In this document: in pieces, positions 31,897-40,429 of the stretch
How the letters are laid out: each line of letters begins with the position of its first letter
How positions within the stretch are numbered: position 1 is the stretch's first letter
Assembly: GCA_017302435.1 (NCBI GenBank)
Contig: JAFLDL010000024.1
Location: 1-64,000, forward strand
Direction of reading: 5' to 3'
DNA from: Candidatus Accumulibacter necessarius
GTDB taxonomy: Bacteria; Pseudomonadota; Gammaproteobacteria; Burkholderiales; Rhodocyclaceae
DNA length: 64,000 nt
Made by a program: the position numbers and the translations under genes
The notes under the pieces: generated by a model
What the model was told of the DNA's origin: nothing
Databases searched by the model: none
What the model saw: only the letters and a program-made list of their open reading frames with translations

Positions 31897-33321
31897 TCAC
31901 TCCAGGCGGCTGATGTGCTCGACGGAGGCCCGCAATCGGCCAACGTCGTCGGGTGTGGTTTGCCAGTTGTCGAATGCGGCGCGGATGGCGGCGTGGCCAT
32001 TCCAGATCGTTCCGGTCACGAAGGCGCGGCCATCGGCCTGGATTGCGCCAACCGCCATGCGGTTCAGTGCGTCGGTCGCAGCGTCGTCCAAGCCCTTGCG
32101 AACGACGCGAAAGCAGACGATGTTGAGCGGGGCCGGGTTCATCAACTCGAGGCCGGGTGTCCGCTCGATCCAGCGCGCAAAGGCGGCAGCGTTGTCGGTG
32201 CAGCGCTCGACGACGGTGCGATAACCCTCCCGGCCGAAGGCCTTGAGCGTGCACCAGGCGGCAAGCCCGCGAAAGCGACGAGACATCTCCGGCACGTGGG
32301 TGTAGGGATCCCAGCCGGCGCTGCCGAGGACGTAGGCGCCGCCGGCAGCAAATGCCTCGCGCAGGATTGCGCCGTCGCGCACGAAGGCGAAGCCGCTGTC
32401 GTAGGGCACGTTCAGCCACTTGTGCGCGTCCGACGCGACCGAGTCGGCGCGCTCGATGCCGCGATTCAGGTGCGCCAGCCGGGGTGACGCCGAGGCGAAG
32501 AGGCCGAAAGCGGCATCGACATGCAGCCAGGCGCCGCCTGGATGGGCATCACGCAGATCGGCCAGCGAAGCGAGGTCGTCGAAGTGCCCGCTGTTCACCT
32601 CGCCGGCATTGCCCACGATGATGACCGGTCCCGCGATCTCGCGCAGCACTCGCGCCAGAGCGGCGACGTCGACCGAACCACCCGGTGCCGGCGCCTTGCG
32701 GACCTGATTGCGGCCAAGGCCGAGCGTGCCCAGACACTTGAGGGCGCTGAGGTGGATCTCGGTGCTTGACGCCACCACGATCGGTGGCTGACCTGCCAGA
32801 CCATCAGCCGACGCGTCGAAGCCGAGTCGCCGGCCGGCCCACTGCCGCGCTGCAATCAGTCCGACGAGATTGGCCATCGTTGCGCCGCTGGTCAGGGCAC
32901 CGGACCATGCCGCCGGCAGTCCGAAGAGCTCCTTCAGCCAGCGCAGGACGACCAGTTCGGTCTGCGCCGCCGCCGGACTGCTTGCCCACAGCCCCGCGTT
33001 CTGGTCAATTGCCGATGCCAGCCAATCCCCGGCGAGGGCGGCTGGCGTGACGCCGCCGGTGACGAAGCCGAAGAAGCGGGGTCCCGGCGATGCGGTAATG
33101 CCGCGTTCGGCGCGAGCGAACCAGTCATCAAGGACGGCGGCTGGATCGCTGCCGGTCTCCGGCAGCGCTTCGTCGAGCGCCGCCGCCATCTCCTCGGGCG
33201 AGGGCACATGACTGACCGGGCGCTCCGGCAGCGACGCCAGAAAGGCGCTGGCCAGCGCGTGCGCGCGTGCGAGAGCCCGTTCGGTCGTGGGGATGGGGGT
33301 CGAATCGATTGCCTGGTTCAT
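31897..33321 (-). CDS. Pyridoxal-phosphate-dependent decarboxylase (group II)
   Basis: 474 residues from the ATG at 33321; upstream in-frame ATGs up to 33498 overlap a neighbouring gene and are not conserved. The PLP lysine lies in SVASDAHKWLNVPYDSGF, and LHVDAAFG supplies the Asp and His that hold the cofactor. The domain order matches group II decarboxylases of the glutamate/aromatic-L-amino-acid type. The substrate (tyrosine, tryptophan, glutamate or other) cannot be told from sequence alone. No amine transporter lies beside it. Confidence 0.85.
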   Translation of the reverse strand: MNQAIDSTPIPTTERALARAHALASAFLASLPERPVSHVPSPEEMAAALDEALPETGSDPAAVLDDWFARAERGITASPGPRFFGFVTGGVTPAALAGDWLASAIDQNAGLWASSPAAAQTELVVLRWLKELFGLPAAWSGALTSGATMANLVGLIAARQWAGRRLGFDASADGLAGQPPIVVASSTEIHLSALKCLGTLGLGRNQVRKAPAPGGSVDVAALARVLREIAGPVIIVGNAGEVNSGHFDDLASLADLRDAHPGGAWLHVDAAFGLFASASPRLAHLNRGIERADSVASDAHKWLNVPYDSGFAFVRDGAILREAFAAGGAYVLGSAGWDPYTHVPEMSRRFRGLAAWCTLKAFGREGYRTVVERCTDNAAAFARWIERTPGLELMNPAPLNIVCFRVVRKGLDDAATDALNRMAVGAIQADGRAFVTGTIWNGHAAIRAAFDNWQTTPDDVGRLRASVEHISRLE

Positions 33322-33367
33322 GATCGAGGAGTCACCCGTGCAAGAGCCCGAAGGAGTCCGGGCAGGA

Positions 33368-33886
33368 TTACCAACAGTCGCGCGCCGATGATCCGCCAGG
33401 TCGGCGGTAGTCATCGCTGATCCAGGCGTTGACAGTGGTGGCGCTGAACCTGAATCCCGCATCGACGCGCACCCGGGCCAGTGCTTCGCCATTGCCATCG
33501 TAGGCTGTCAGCAGGGCATGGGGATCGTCTTCGTCGGCCACGATGTCGAAGGTCACCCTGACCCGACCCGCCGGCCCGTTCACGGTGAGCGTCTTGTGGT
33601 ACGTCGCCTGCAGCTGTTGTTCGTGACGTCGCCGAACCTCTGCGGCGGTCTTGACGAGTGTGTTGAAGGCGGCTGCGTCCAGCGGCTTCGGGTTCTTCTT
33701 GTCACGGCCCATCGTCCAGGGGCCGACCAGCGCAGGTTCTGATTCGCCGTCCTTGATCATCTCCACGGCCCATCCGTCGTCGTCTTCGTTCTTGACGACG
33801 CGCGCCTGCCAGCCCTTGTTGATCCAAAGGCGAGGCTCATTCACTGCGGTGGGCGGATCGGCCTCGTTCGCCACGTTCGATGTCAT
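33368..33886 (-). CDS. Conserved hypothetical protein
   Basis: 172 residues, acidic and soluble, no signal peptide or membrane segment. The middle reads as a compact beta-rich domain (RLWINKGWQARVVKNEDDDG, VGPWTMGRDKKNPKPLD) followed by a helix and another beta segment. Codon use and composition match the neighbours. I do not recognise a family. It lies 46 bases upstream of the decarboxylase gene on the same strand. Confidence 0.6.
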   Translation of the reverse strand: MTSNVANEADPPTAVNEPRLWINKGWQARVVKNEDDDGWAVEMIKDGESEPALVGPWTMGRDKKNPKPLDAAAFNTLVKTAAEVRRRHEQQLQATYHKTLTVNGPAGRVRVTFDIVADEDDPHALLTAYDGNGEALARVRVDAGFRFSATTVNAWISDDYRRPGGSSARDCW

Positions 33887-34027
33887 GCCGAATTCTACCT
33901 TCCGCCGAGGCGCTGCCGTGCGACATTTTCGATCGCGGTCAACAAGCGGGCGGTCTGGCCCCGCTTCGAGCCACCTGCCGGCGCCCTTGCCCCTGGCCAG
34001 AACCCGGGCGCAGGTGGCCGGGGGAGC

Positions 34028-34891
34028 TCAGTCCTCACCCAGCCGCTCGTATTCCGAGATCACCTGAGCGCCAAGGAGAACCACCGTTGCCGCGAGTTCC
34101 ATACTGAACAGCGCCACCACGGCTGTCGCCAGCGGCCCGTAGACGACACTCGCCTTCGACAGCGTGGTAAAGAACCACACCAGGATGTGGCGGATCACTT
34201 CCCAGATGACGGCGGCAGTCACGCCGCCAAACAAGGCGTGGCGCAGGCGCAGATGCCCAACCGGCATGACGAGGTAGATCGCTGTCAGGATGAAGACCTC
34301 TGCGCTCAGACCGAGCAGGTAGAGCAGGTTGCCGGACAGGCCGCTGAGCGACCAGTCCCGGCCCAGAAAATGCAGGCTTTCCTTGGCAACTGCCTGCAGG
34401 GCGATGGACGCGATGGTCACGCCGAGCAGGGCAATGCACAGGAAGAGAACGAAACAATAAGGGAGAACGGCAGAGGTCAGGAAGTGACGGTGTTCAACGG
34501 CTGCGCGGTGGGCAAAGATCACCGCCATGGCCTTCTCCAGCACCGAAAAGGCCAGCGAACTGAAAAACAGCATCGTTGCCAGGAGGAAGGCGCCAATGGC
34601 GGCGCGGTTTTCGAGAAACACGGACACTTCTCCGAGAAATGCCCTCGATTGGCTCGGCACGACCCATTCCAGGTAGTGCCCAAGGGTGGCCAGCAACTCT
34701 GCCTGGGCAACCAGTTGGGAAAGCGCCAGTACCGAGAGGATCAGCAGAGGCACCACTGACAGTAGCGCGTAATAGGCGATGGCAGCTGCCAGCAGAAAGC
34801 CCTGATTCCGGTTGAAGGCCCTGAGTGTTTGCCGGGCAAAGGCGGCTGGGTGTTTGATGACCTGTCGGGTCGATGGACTGAGGATTGGCAT
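34028..34891 (-). CDS. YihY/BrkB family membrane protein
   Basis: 287 residues with about six transmembrane segments and the family's LLAAAIAYYALLSVVPLLI start, LPYCFVLFLCIALLG centre and PLATAVVALFSMELAATVVLLGAQVISEYE end. These proteins were once called ribonuclease BN, but the tRNase activity belongs to a different gene. Their true role is unknown, possibly transport. The gene diverges from nudF across a 264-base gap. Confidence 0.85.
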   Translation of the reverse strand: MPILSPSTRQVIKHPAAFARQTLRAFNRNQGFLLAAAIAYYALLSVVPLLILSVLALSQLVAQAELLATLGHYLEWVVPSQSRAFLGEVSVFLENRAAIGAFLLATMLFFSSLAFSVLEKAMAVIFAHRAAVEHRHFLTSAVLPYCFVLFLCIALLGVTIASIALQAVAKESLHFLGRDWSLSGLSGNLLYLLGLSAEVFILTAIYLVMPVGHLRLRHALFGGVTAAVIWEVIRHILVWFFTTLSKASVVYGPLATAVVALFSMELAATVVLLGAQVISEYERLGED

Positions 34892-35056
34892 GCTGTAAGC
34901 GGACCTCGTCTTGCGTGGACGCTATTGACCGAAAAGCCAGAGGCACCGATCCGAGTATGCCTCACTATCGTGCGCTTCGTCAGTGCCTGCTGCAGCCTGC
35001 CTTCGGTCGAGGCCATGGGCGCCTGAACTGACGCCTGCGCGTGCGGCGGCCACCAG

Positions 35057-35115
35057 CAGAATGGCGTCGCGCCGAGCTGAAAGCCCTCACCTGAAACGCT
35101 GACCACTGTCGATTG
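35057..35115 (-). repeat. Dispersed repeat, family 1, copy 1
   Basis: This 59-base stretch between yihY and nudF aligns without gaps to 38417-38475. Both start with CAGAA and, exactly 26 bases on, share the core GCCCTCACCYGAAASGCTGAYCA; both end in GATTG. In the other orientation both start ORF-like MxSxSGEG peptides, but I see no gene. It lies just upstream of nudF. Confidence 0.55.
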
Positions 35116-35155
35116 CCTTGGGCTACACTGAACAGGCTAGCGGAAGGAGATGCGC

Positions 35156-35767
35156 ATGAGCCAAAGAGAGGTCGAGATCCTCGATCGCGAGGTCTGCTAC
35201 CAGGGCTTCTATCGCCTGGAGAGATTGCGGTTGCGTCACCGCTTGTTCGCCGGCGACATGAGCCCACCGATCGTGCGCGAGGTGATCGAGAAGGGAGACG
35301 TCGCGGCGGTGCTGCTTTATGACCCGAAGCGCGACGAAGTGGTGATGATCGAGCAGTTTCGCATCGGTGCCCGCGACGACCCGCGCGGACCATGGTTGCT
35401 GGAGATCGTCGCCGGCCTGATCGAGCCCGGCGAGACCCCGGGGCAGGTGGCGCGCCGAGAGGCGATGGAGGAGGCCGGCTGCGCGGTGATCGATCTGCTG
35501 CCGATCAGCACCTTCTACACCAGCCCGGCGAAGACCTCGCAGCGCACCCATCTCTACCTGGGCCGGGTGGACAGTTCCAGCGCGGGTGGGATTCACGGCC
35601 TGGCCGACGAAGGCGAGGATATCCGCGTCGTCTGCCTGGCCGCCGAACAGGCGGTCAAGCTGGCGGAGGAGGGGCGGACGGACTCGGCCTGGCCACTGCT
35701 TGCGCTCTTCTGGTTCGCCCGCCACCGCGATCAGGTGCGCGACCGCTGGCTGACAGGGACTGCGTAA
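35156..35767 (+). CDS. nudF: Nudix hydrolase, probable ADP-ribose pyrophosphatase
   Basis: 203 residues. The Nudix box runs from Gly88: GLIEPGETPGQVARREAMEE, including the metal-binding Glu residues REAMEE. The length and flanking sequence (VVMIEQFRIGARDD upstream, FYTSPAKTSQRTHLYL downstream) fit the NudF/ADP-ribose group. It would hydrolyse ADP-ribose to AMP and ribose-5-phosphate. The ATG at 35156 is chosen over 35150 because GGAAGGAG ends six bases before it. Confidence 0.9.
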   Translation: MSQREVEILDREVCYQGFYRLERLRLRHRLFAGDMSPPIVREVIEKGDVAAVLLYDPKRDEVVMIEQFRIGARDDPRGPWLLEIVAGLIEPGETPGQVARREAMEEAGCAVIDLLPISTFYTSPAKTSQRTHLYLGRVDSSSAGGIHGLADEGEDIRVVCLAAEQAVKLAEEGRTDSAWPLLALFWFARHRDQVRDRWLTGTA

Positions 35768-35881
35768 TCCGAGCGTACTCGGCACCGTCAACGGAAAAGA
35801 GACGAATGGCTCAGGCACTTACAAAATGACCAACAAGCGCAAGAATAGGGCTCTAGTTGACCACTTGAAAGGATTCACATC

Positions 35882-36112
35882 ATGAAAACGGCGACGATTG
35901 CCGATACCAAGTCGCATTTGTCGGCGCTGCTGGCGGAGATCGCGACCGGGGGGGAGATCGTCATCACTCGCCGGGGAAAGCCTGTCGCCCGTCTGGTTGC
36001 CGAGCCGCAAGCGACCACTTTTGAGTGGTCCGACCTGCATGAATGGGTTGCTGCCGCGCCTCCAGCCGGTGGGCTGACCGTAGCCGAGATGCGCGAGCAG
36101 GAGCTGCTGTGA
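35882..36112 (+). CDS. Type II antitoxin, Phd/YefM family
   Basis: 76 residues with the family's N-terminal DNA-binding fold (MKTATIADTKSHLSALLAEI, then GGEIVITRRGKPVARLV) and a variable toxin-binding C-terminus. AAAGGA lies about nine bases before the ATG. Its stop overlaps the GTG start of the PIN toxin (GTGA), the classic arrangement. It should neutralise the toxin and repress the operon. Confidence 0.9.
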   Translation: MKTATIADTKSHLSALLAEIATGGEIVITRRGKPVARLVAEPQATTFEWSDLHEWVAAAPPAGGLTVAEMREQELL

Positions 36113-36531
36113 TCTATCTCGACACCTCACTATTGGCGGCGATCTTCTTCCGCGAAGCCAACGCCGTCGAGCTCGTTGCGCGGATCGAGCACATGCGGCA
36201 GCAGAGGCTGATGATCTCTGCCTCGACCTTGACCGAAATGGCCAGCGTTGGCGGCATCAAAGAGCGAACCGGTGTAGTCGATGCCGTCACACGCCGAACG
36301 GCGCTGGCCACCTTTCAGCGTTTCGTCTCGGCCAAACTTGGGTTGGTGGAGATCGAGCCGGGAGATTTTCGCACCGCGGCCGTTCTCATTGACACGCCCG
36401 TTGCGCTGCGAGCCGGAGACGCGTTGCACCTGGCTGTTATCCGCCGTCTGAACGCCCGGCTGGCCAGCCTTGATCGTCGGCTATGCGAAGCGACCGACCG
36501 CCTGGGTATCGGCCGCGTCGAACTGGCATAG
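36109..36531 (+). CDS. vapC: PIN-domain toxin (VapC family)
   Basis: 140 residues from a GTG at 36109. All four PIN acidic residues are present: Asp5 (MIYLDTS), Glu43 (STLTEMASV), Asp104 (RAGDALHLA) and Asp122 (LASLDRRL). The nuclease is therefore probably active. VapC toxins cleave specific tRNA or rRNA sites, and the target here is unknown. It is coupled to a Phd-type antitoxin rather than a VapB/AbrB-type one. Confidence 0.9.
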   Translation: MIYLDTSLLAAIFFREANAVELVARIEHMRQQRLMISASTLTEMASVGGIKERTGVVDAVTRRTALATFQRFVSAKLGLVEIEPGDFRTAAVLIDTPVALRAGDALHLAVIRRLNARLASLDRRLCEATDRLGIGRVELA

Positions 36532-36637
36532 GCGCTGCTGCAATTCTGCGGACAGTAAATGTAATTGCTCGTTTGGTGGACTGACGCCGACAGGCATCAG
36601 GACTGACGGGCGCAGCAAGCAGGGCGCACGCCCACGC

Positions 36638-36994
36638 CTACTTCGTTCGCGACGCTGGCGCTGCCGGGGTGTCCGCATCGTCGAGTACATAAGCATCTGC
36701 GACGTAACCCGGCCCTTTCATCACCATCACGATGAAGGCACCGATCGCCACGGTGAACACCACCGTCCAGTGAAGGACGAGGACACTGATCGCATAGATG
36801 TCCACCAGGGTAATGCGCGCGGCGACTTCGGCTGTGGCACTGTCCCAGAACACCAGTCGGGCGAGCAGCGGCGGTAAGGCCATCAGCAGCGTACCGAGCA
36901 GCAACAAGCGCGGCAGCAGGCGGAGAATGGTCCGTTCGAGCCCGGGCGGGGTTTCCACGAAGCCGGGCAATTTATTGAAGAGGTTCATTTTCAC
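36638..36994 (-). CDS. Small integral membrane protein, unknown
   Basis: 118 residues with two clear transmembrane helices (LLPRLLLLGTLLMALPPLLARLVF and LVDIYAISVLVLHWTVVFTVAIGAFIVMVM) and a short cytoplasmic tail rich in Ala and Asp. I do not recognise the family with certainty. It lies 63 bases after the SDR gene on the same strand and could be co-transcribed with it. Confidence 0.65.
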   Translation of the reverse strand: MKMNLFNKLPGFVETPPGLERTILRLLPRLLLLGTLLMALPPLLARLVFWDSATAEVAARITLVDIYAISVLVLHWTVVFTVAIGAFIVMVMKGPGYVADAYVLDDADTPAAPASRTK

Positions 36995-37057
36995 TCCTTC
37001 CTTTCGCCGACAGGCGATGCTTATCCTACGGGACCGACAAGCGCTAACTGATTACGT

Positions 37058-37798
37058 TCATTTGATCAAGGGCCGAATCGAGGAGAAGCCGCCGTCGATT
37101 GACCACACCTGGCCGGTCACACGGGCGGCGTGCTGTGAGAGCAGCCAGACGATCAGTTCCGCCAGTTCATCAGGCGAGCCGATGCCGGGCAGCGGATACT
37201 GGCGTGCCGCCGCTTCCCGGCCGCTGGCCGTGGCGAGGATGGCAGCCGCGGCAGGCGTCTCCATGATACCGGGGGCGACGGCGTTGACCCGGATCCCGGC
37301 GGCCGCATAGGTGGCAGCGGCACCGCGCACCAGCCCTTCGACGCCGGCCTTGGCAGCCGCCACGGCCTCGTGGTTGGGGGTGCCGATGCGCGCGGCGGCC
37401 GACGATACCAGTACCGCAGCGCCGCCGCAGCGAGCTTCGCGCAGGCCTGCGACAAAGGCGGCCAGGGTGTGGAAGGCGCTGATCAGGTTGGCGCTCAGGC
37501 ACTCGCTGAAGTCGGCCTCCGGCATGCGATGCAGGGCGCCGAGGCGGATGTTGCCGACGCAATGGGCAAGCGCGGTGGGTAGCAGTTCATGCGCTTTGGC
37601 GGCATCGATGATCTGCCGCGCTCCGGCAACGGTCGAGCAGTCGGCTGTCACCTGCAGGTGGTCGCCACCGTAAACGTGGGCCAGCCGATCACTGTCCCGG
37701 CTGACCACGATGAGTTGCCAGCCGGCTTCGGCCAACCGCTTGGCGACCGATCGGCCGAGACCTCCGGCCGCGCCGGTGATCAGAGCTACCTTTTCCAT
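37058..37798 (-). CDS. SDR-fold protein lacking the catalytic tyrosine
   Basis: 246 residues from the ATG at 37798, preceded by AGGAGAGG. The NAD(P)-binding motif TGAAGGLG is at residues 8-15 and the family's VNAVAPGIMETP is intact. The active-site region reads VSSAAARIGTPNHEAVAAAK, so the Ser and Lys150 are present but the usual Tyr four residues before Lys is Val146. It may therefore not be a normal oxidoreductase. Alternatives are a cofactor-binding sensor or a different general acid (His143 or Glu144). Confidence 0.85.
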   Translation of the reverse strand: MEKVALITGAAGGLGRSVAKRLAEAGWQLIVVSRDSDRLAHVYGGDHLQVTADCSTVAGARQIIDAAKAHELLPTALAHCVGNIRLGALHRMPEADFSECLSANLISAFHTLAAFVAGLREARCGGAAVLVSSAAARIGTPNHEAVAAAKAGVEGLVRGAAATYAAAGIRVNAVAPGIMETPAAAAILATASGREAAARQYPLPGIGSPDELAELIVWLLSQHAARVTGQVWSIDGGFSSIRPLIK

Positions 37799-38416
37799 GA
37801 CCTCTCCTGTCTCACTTTTGGTGGGCACAATTGGCAACACGCGTGGAATCTAAGGCATATCTTCTGTTATAGACAATTACGTATGCGCAATCGTTTCGCA
37901 GATCAAGGGCCGGGACTGAAAAAGCCTAGCAAGGTCCTCGCGGTCTTTTCGGCTTGCGTGGAAAGCTTAGTTCCCGCCTCATGTTTTGGCTTGTCTGGCA
38001 TCTGCCGAAGCCGATGAGCGGGTATGGCCTATTCAGGTTTTCGATCGCGTCAGCACGTCTGTGATGCCACCCCTGCGAGCGATGTTTGTCCAGGACAAAT
38101 AGACGCCAAAGCGAACGTGTCCGGCGCAGCAGGACTCGCTGTGGAGGCCACTCTCCCGGAGGCTTCACGGCCTCGGCAAGCCAATTCGCAGCTTGCCGTG
38201 ATCGGCGCCGGCAGCGTCGCTGAAACTCTCCTGCACGCCTTCATACAACTGGGCGGCAGACTGCTGGCGCCATGCCGACACTGAATTGCCCGTCGGCGGG
38301 GGGTGCGCCTGGGATGCGCAGTTCGGCTGGGGTCTCTGTCGCGACTGGATCAATGGCGGAAGGGTGCAGGGCACCTGGCTCAGCGGCCGGCAACTGGCGC
38401 TCCAGGTAGTAGCAGG
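37799..38416. other. Gene-free interval upstream of the SDR gene
   Basis: About 620 bases in which no reading frame looks coding: candidate frames are short, arginine- or proline-rich and unlike any family. The SDR promoter probably lies near 37850, where the sequence turns AT-rich. The rest could be a decayed gene. Confidence 0.5.
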
Positions 38417-38475
38417 CAGAAGTGCTCCGTTTCGATCAGCGGGCCCTCACCCGAAAGGCTGATCATTTCTGATTG
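38417..38475 (-). repeat. Dispersed repeat, family 1, copy 2
   Basis: Matches the copy at 35057-35115 with the same internal spacing and the core GCCCTCACCCGAAAGGCTGATCA. It overlaps the stop codon and last codons of the lipoprotein gene that ends the kinase operon. It may act as a 3' end signal. Confidence 0.55.
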
Positions 38476-39017
38476 ATGACCACCAGACTCACGCTGCGCT
38501 GAAACTGCAACGTGCCACCCGAAAAAGCGACTTCCACAGCATATACACCAGGTGGCGCCGCCGCCGGGATGCCGATGAATGCGTCGAGCTGCCACTTGCC
38601 GGGCTTCAGCTCGAAACGACGTGAAACGTCCTCGAAGACCGTATTACCCTTCAACGTGATGCGGCGGGAAAGGTCACCGATTACCACTTCTCCTGTGCGC
38701 AGTGGGCACATCGAATAGACCATGCGGTGACTGAACTCGTCGCCAGCGGTGACCCGCGGTGGCAGTACCTCGTTCAAGTCAATGTCGACGAAGGGACGTT
38801 GCAGCTTGGCGCACTGGCGCTCTTTCCAGACTACGTCGGGATGGCTGACAAGCTTCTCACCGGGCTTGCGCATCCCCTTTTCCATGCGCCAGAGCCAGGA
38901 CTGGACAGTGTCAGCCGGGCCAAGGCCCTGTCCAGTGGCACAGGCGGCGAGCAGCACGGCGCTGGAACTGACCAGCAGAGTACGCCATGGCGAGTTGGTT
39001 GCGGAAGCGCTGTTCAT
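38463..39017 (-). CDS. Lipoprotein ending the kinase/phosphatase operon, unknown family
   Basis: 184 residues from the ATG at 39017, which overlaps the kinase stop codon (ATGA). The signal peptide ends in VLLAACATG, a good lipobox. The mature region looks beta-rich (GEVVIGDLSRRITLKGNTVF, RRFELKPGKWQLDAFIGIP, GVYAVEVAFSGGTLQFQRSV), like an Ig or beta-sandwich domain, and has two cysteines (RQCAKL, YSMCPL) that could form a disulfide. I do not recognise a family. Translational coupling to the kinase suggests it is the periplasmic component of this signalling unit. Confidence 0.75.
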   Translation of the reverse strand: MNSASATNSPWRTLLVSSSAVLLAACATGQGLGPADTVQSWLWRMEKGMRKPGEKLVSHPDVVWKERQCAKLQRPFVDIDLNEVLPPRVTAGDEFSHRMVYSMCPLRTGEVVIGDLSRRITLKGNTVFEDVSRRFELKPGKWQLDAFIGIPAAAPPGVYAVEVAFSGGTLQFQRSVSLVVINQK

Positions 39018-40429
39018 TTTCGTATGGTCCATCCTCCCGCCGAACCGGACTCGTCACGCTTGACCACCGGCGGGTTTGGGTCGGTGCGGACACTGGGCTG
39101 TTGCGGAGGTGCGGCCTTTGCTCGTGACTTTGCCGCCACCTTTTCTTGCGAAACAGAACTGGCGTGCTCGGTCACGCGCTCGCGAGCCGCGGGCGCCGGG
39201 GGCGGCAAGGGGATCGCGGCCGGCACCGACAGGGAGGCACTGGCCGGTGGAATCGGATCGCGCACCGCTGGCCCACTGAGGGCAGGTGCCGGTGAAGGTT
39301 GGGGCGACGGGGGCGCGGGCGGGACGCTCGCCTGAGGCTGCTGCGCCGGGCTGGCACGCACTTCTGCCGGTGGGGCCGGAGTCTTGCTACCGCTCCACCA
39401 GGCCAGACCACCGAGCACCAGCAGCGCGCAAACCAGCGCAACGACGCCCGGGTATTTCTTCCAAATCGCCTGTCCGGGCAAAGCGCCGAGGGTTTCCGTT
39501 GCTGCCACCGGCGGCACAACGCTGCCGTTTGTCGCGGTGACCGTTCCGCTCGGCGGGGTGATCATTCGTGTCTCTGGGACGGCACGGGGAGCCACGTCAC
39601 CCACCGGCGCAGCGTTGGCGAGAACCCCGTCGAGCGCGCTGCGAAACGCGCTGGCGTCCGGGTAGCGTTGCGCGGGATCCTTCGCCAGCGCTCGCGACAG
39701 GATATTCTCAAGCACTGGCGGAACGTCACCCACGAGCTGGCGCAGCGGTGGCGGTGGCGCCTCGATCTGCGCTTTCATGATTTCAAAGTCGGTCCCCTCG
39801 GCGAAGGGGACTCGCCCGGTCACCAGTTCGAAAAGGACGACGGCCAGCGAGTAAAGGTCCGAGCGGGCGTCGACATCCCGGCCTTGAACCTGTTCAGGCG
39901 ACATGTACTCCAGCGTCCCGATCAGGTGCCCGCTGCGTGTCAGGCGCATCTTCTCGAGAATTCGCGCGATGCCGAAATCCATCAACTTCAGCGATCCGTC
40001 CACTGCCACCATCATGTTTGCGGGCTTGATGTCGCGGTGTACGACGCCGGCGTGGTGCGCGTGTTCAAGCCCGCTCAATGCCGCGATTCCGTAGCGTATG
40101 GCTTCCTGCCACGGCAGCGCGCCGCGGCGGGTGACGAGCTGGTCAAGCGTTTCGCCGGCGACAAATTCCATCACCATGTAGTACTGGTCGCCGTGGCGGA
40201 AGAAACGATAGACACCAGCGATGTTCGGATGATTGAGGCGAGCCAGAGCGACGGCCTCAGTTCGAAACCGCTCGAGGATATCTGCGCGCGCAGCAAGTTC
40301 CGGGCGCAGCGACTTGATCGCGACATCTCGCTCCAGCATCGAGTCGCGGCCCTTGAAGACCTCGCCCATGCCGCCCTCGCCAATCTTGGCAACAAGTTCG
40401 AAATCACCGATCACCTGATTGCCCATCAT
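39014..40429 (-). CDS. Transmembrane Ser/Thr protein kinase (Hanks type)
   Basis: 471 residues. The kinase domain occupies about 10-270: glycine loop IGEGGMGEV, Lys39 (VAIK), HRDIKPANMM at 131-140, DFG at 151-153, and APE replaced by SPEQ. A transmembrane helix follows near 327-346, then a proline/alanine-rich periplasmic tail with no recognised sensor domain. All catalytic residues are present. It shares start/stop overlaps with the PP2C gene upstream and the lipoprotein downstream. Substrates are unknown, but the FHA protease of the same operon is the obvious candidate (inference). Confidence 0.94.
   Translation of the reverse strand: MMGNQVIGDFELVAKIGEGGMGEVFKGRDSMLERDVAIKSLRPELAARADILERFRTEAVALARLNHPNIAGVYRFFRHGDQYYMVMEFVAGETLDQLVTRRGALPWQEAIRYGIAALSGLEHAHHAGVVHRDIKPANMMVAVDGSLKLMDFGIARILEKMRLTRSGHLIGTLEYMSPEQVQGRDVDARSDLYSLAVVLFELVTGRVPFAEGTDFEIMKAQIEAPPPPLRQLVGDVPPVLENILSRALAKDPAQRYPDASAFRSALDGVLANAAPVGDVAPRAVPETRMITPPSGTVTATNGSVVPPVAATETLGALPGQAIWKKYPGVVALVCALLVLGGLAWWSGSKTPAPPAEVRASPAQQPQASVPPAPPSPQPSPAPALSGPAVRDPIPPASASLSVPAAIPLPPPAPAARERVTEHASSVSQEKVAAKSRAKAAPPQQPSVRTDPNPPVVKRDESGSAGGWTIRK

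Noticed and set aside
38024-38284. 86-codon plus-strand frame
   Set aside because: Contains a GxGS-like stretch (VIGAGSVAE) by chance, but no family match, no ribosome site and odd composition.
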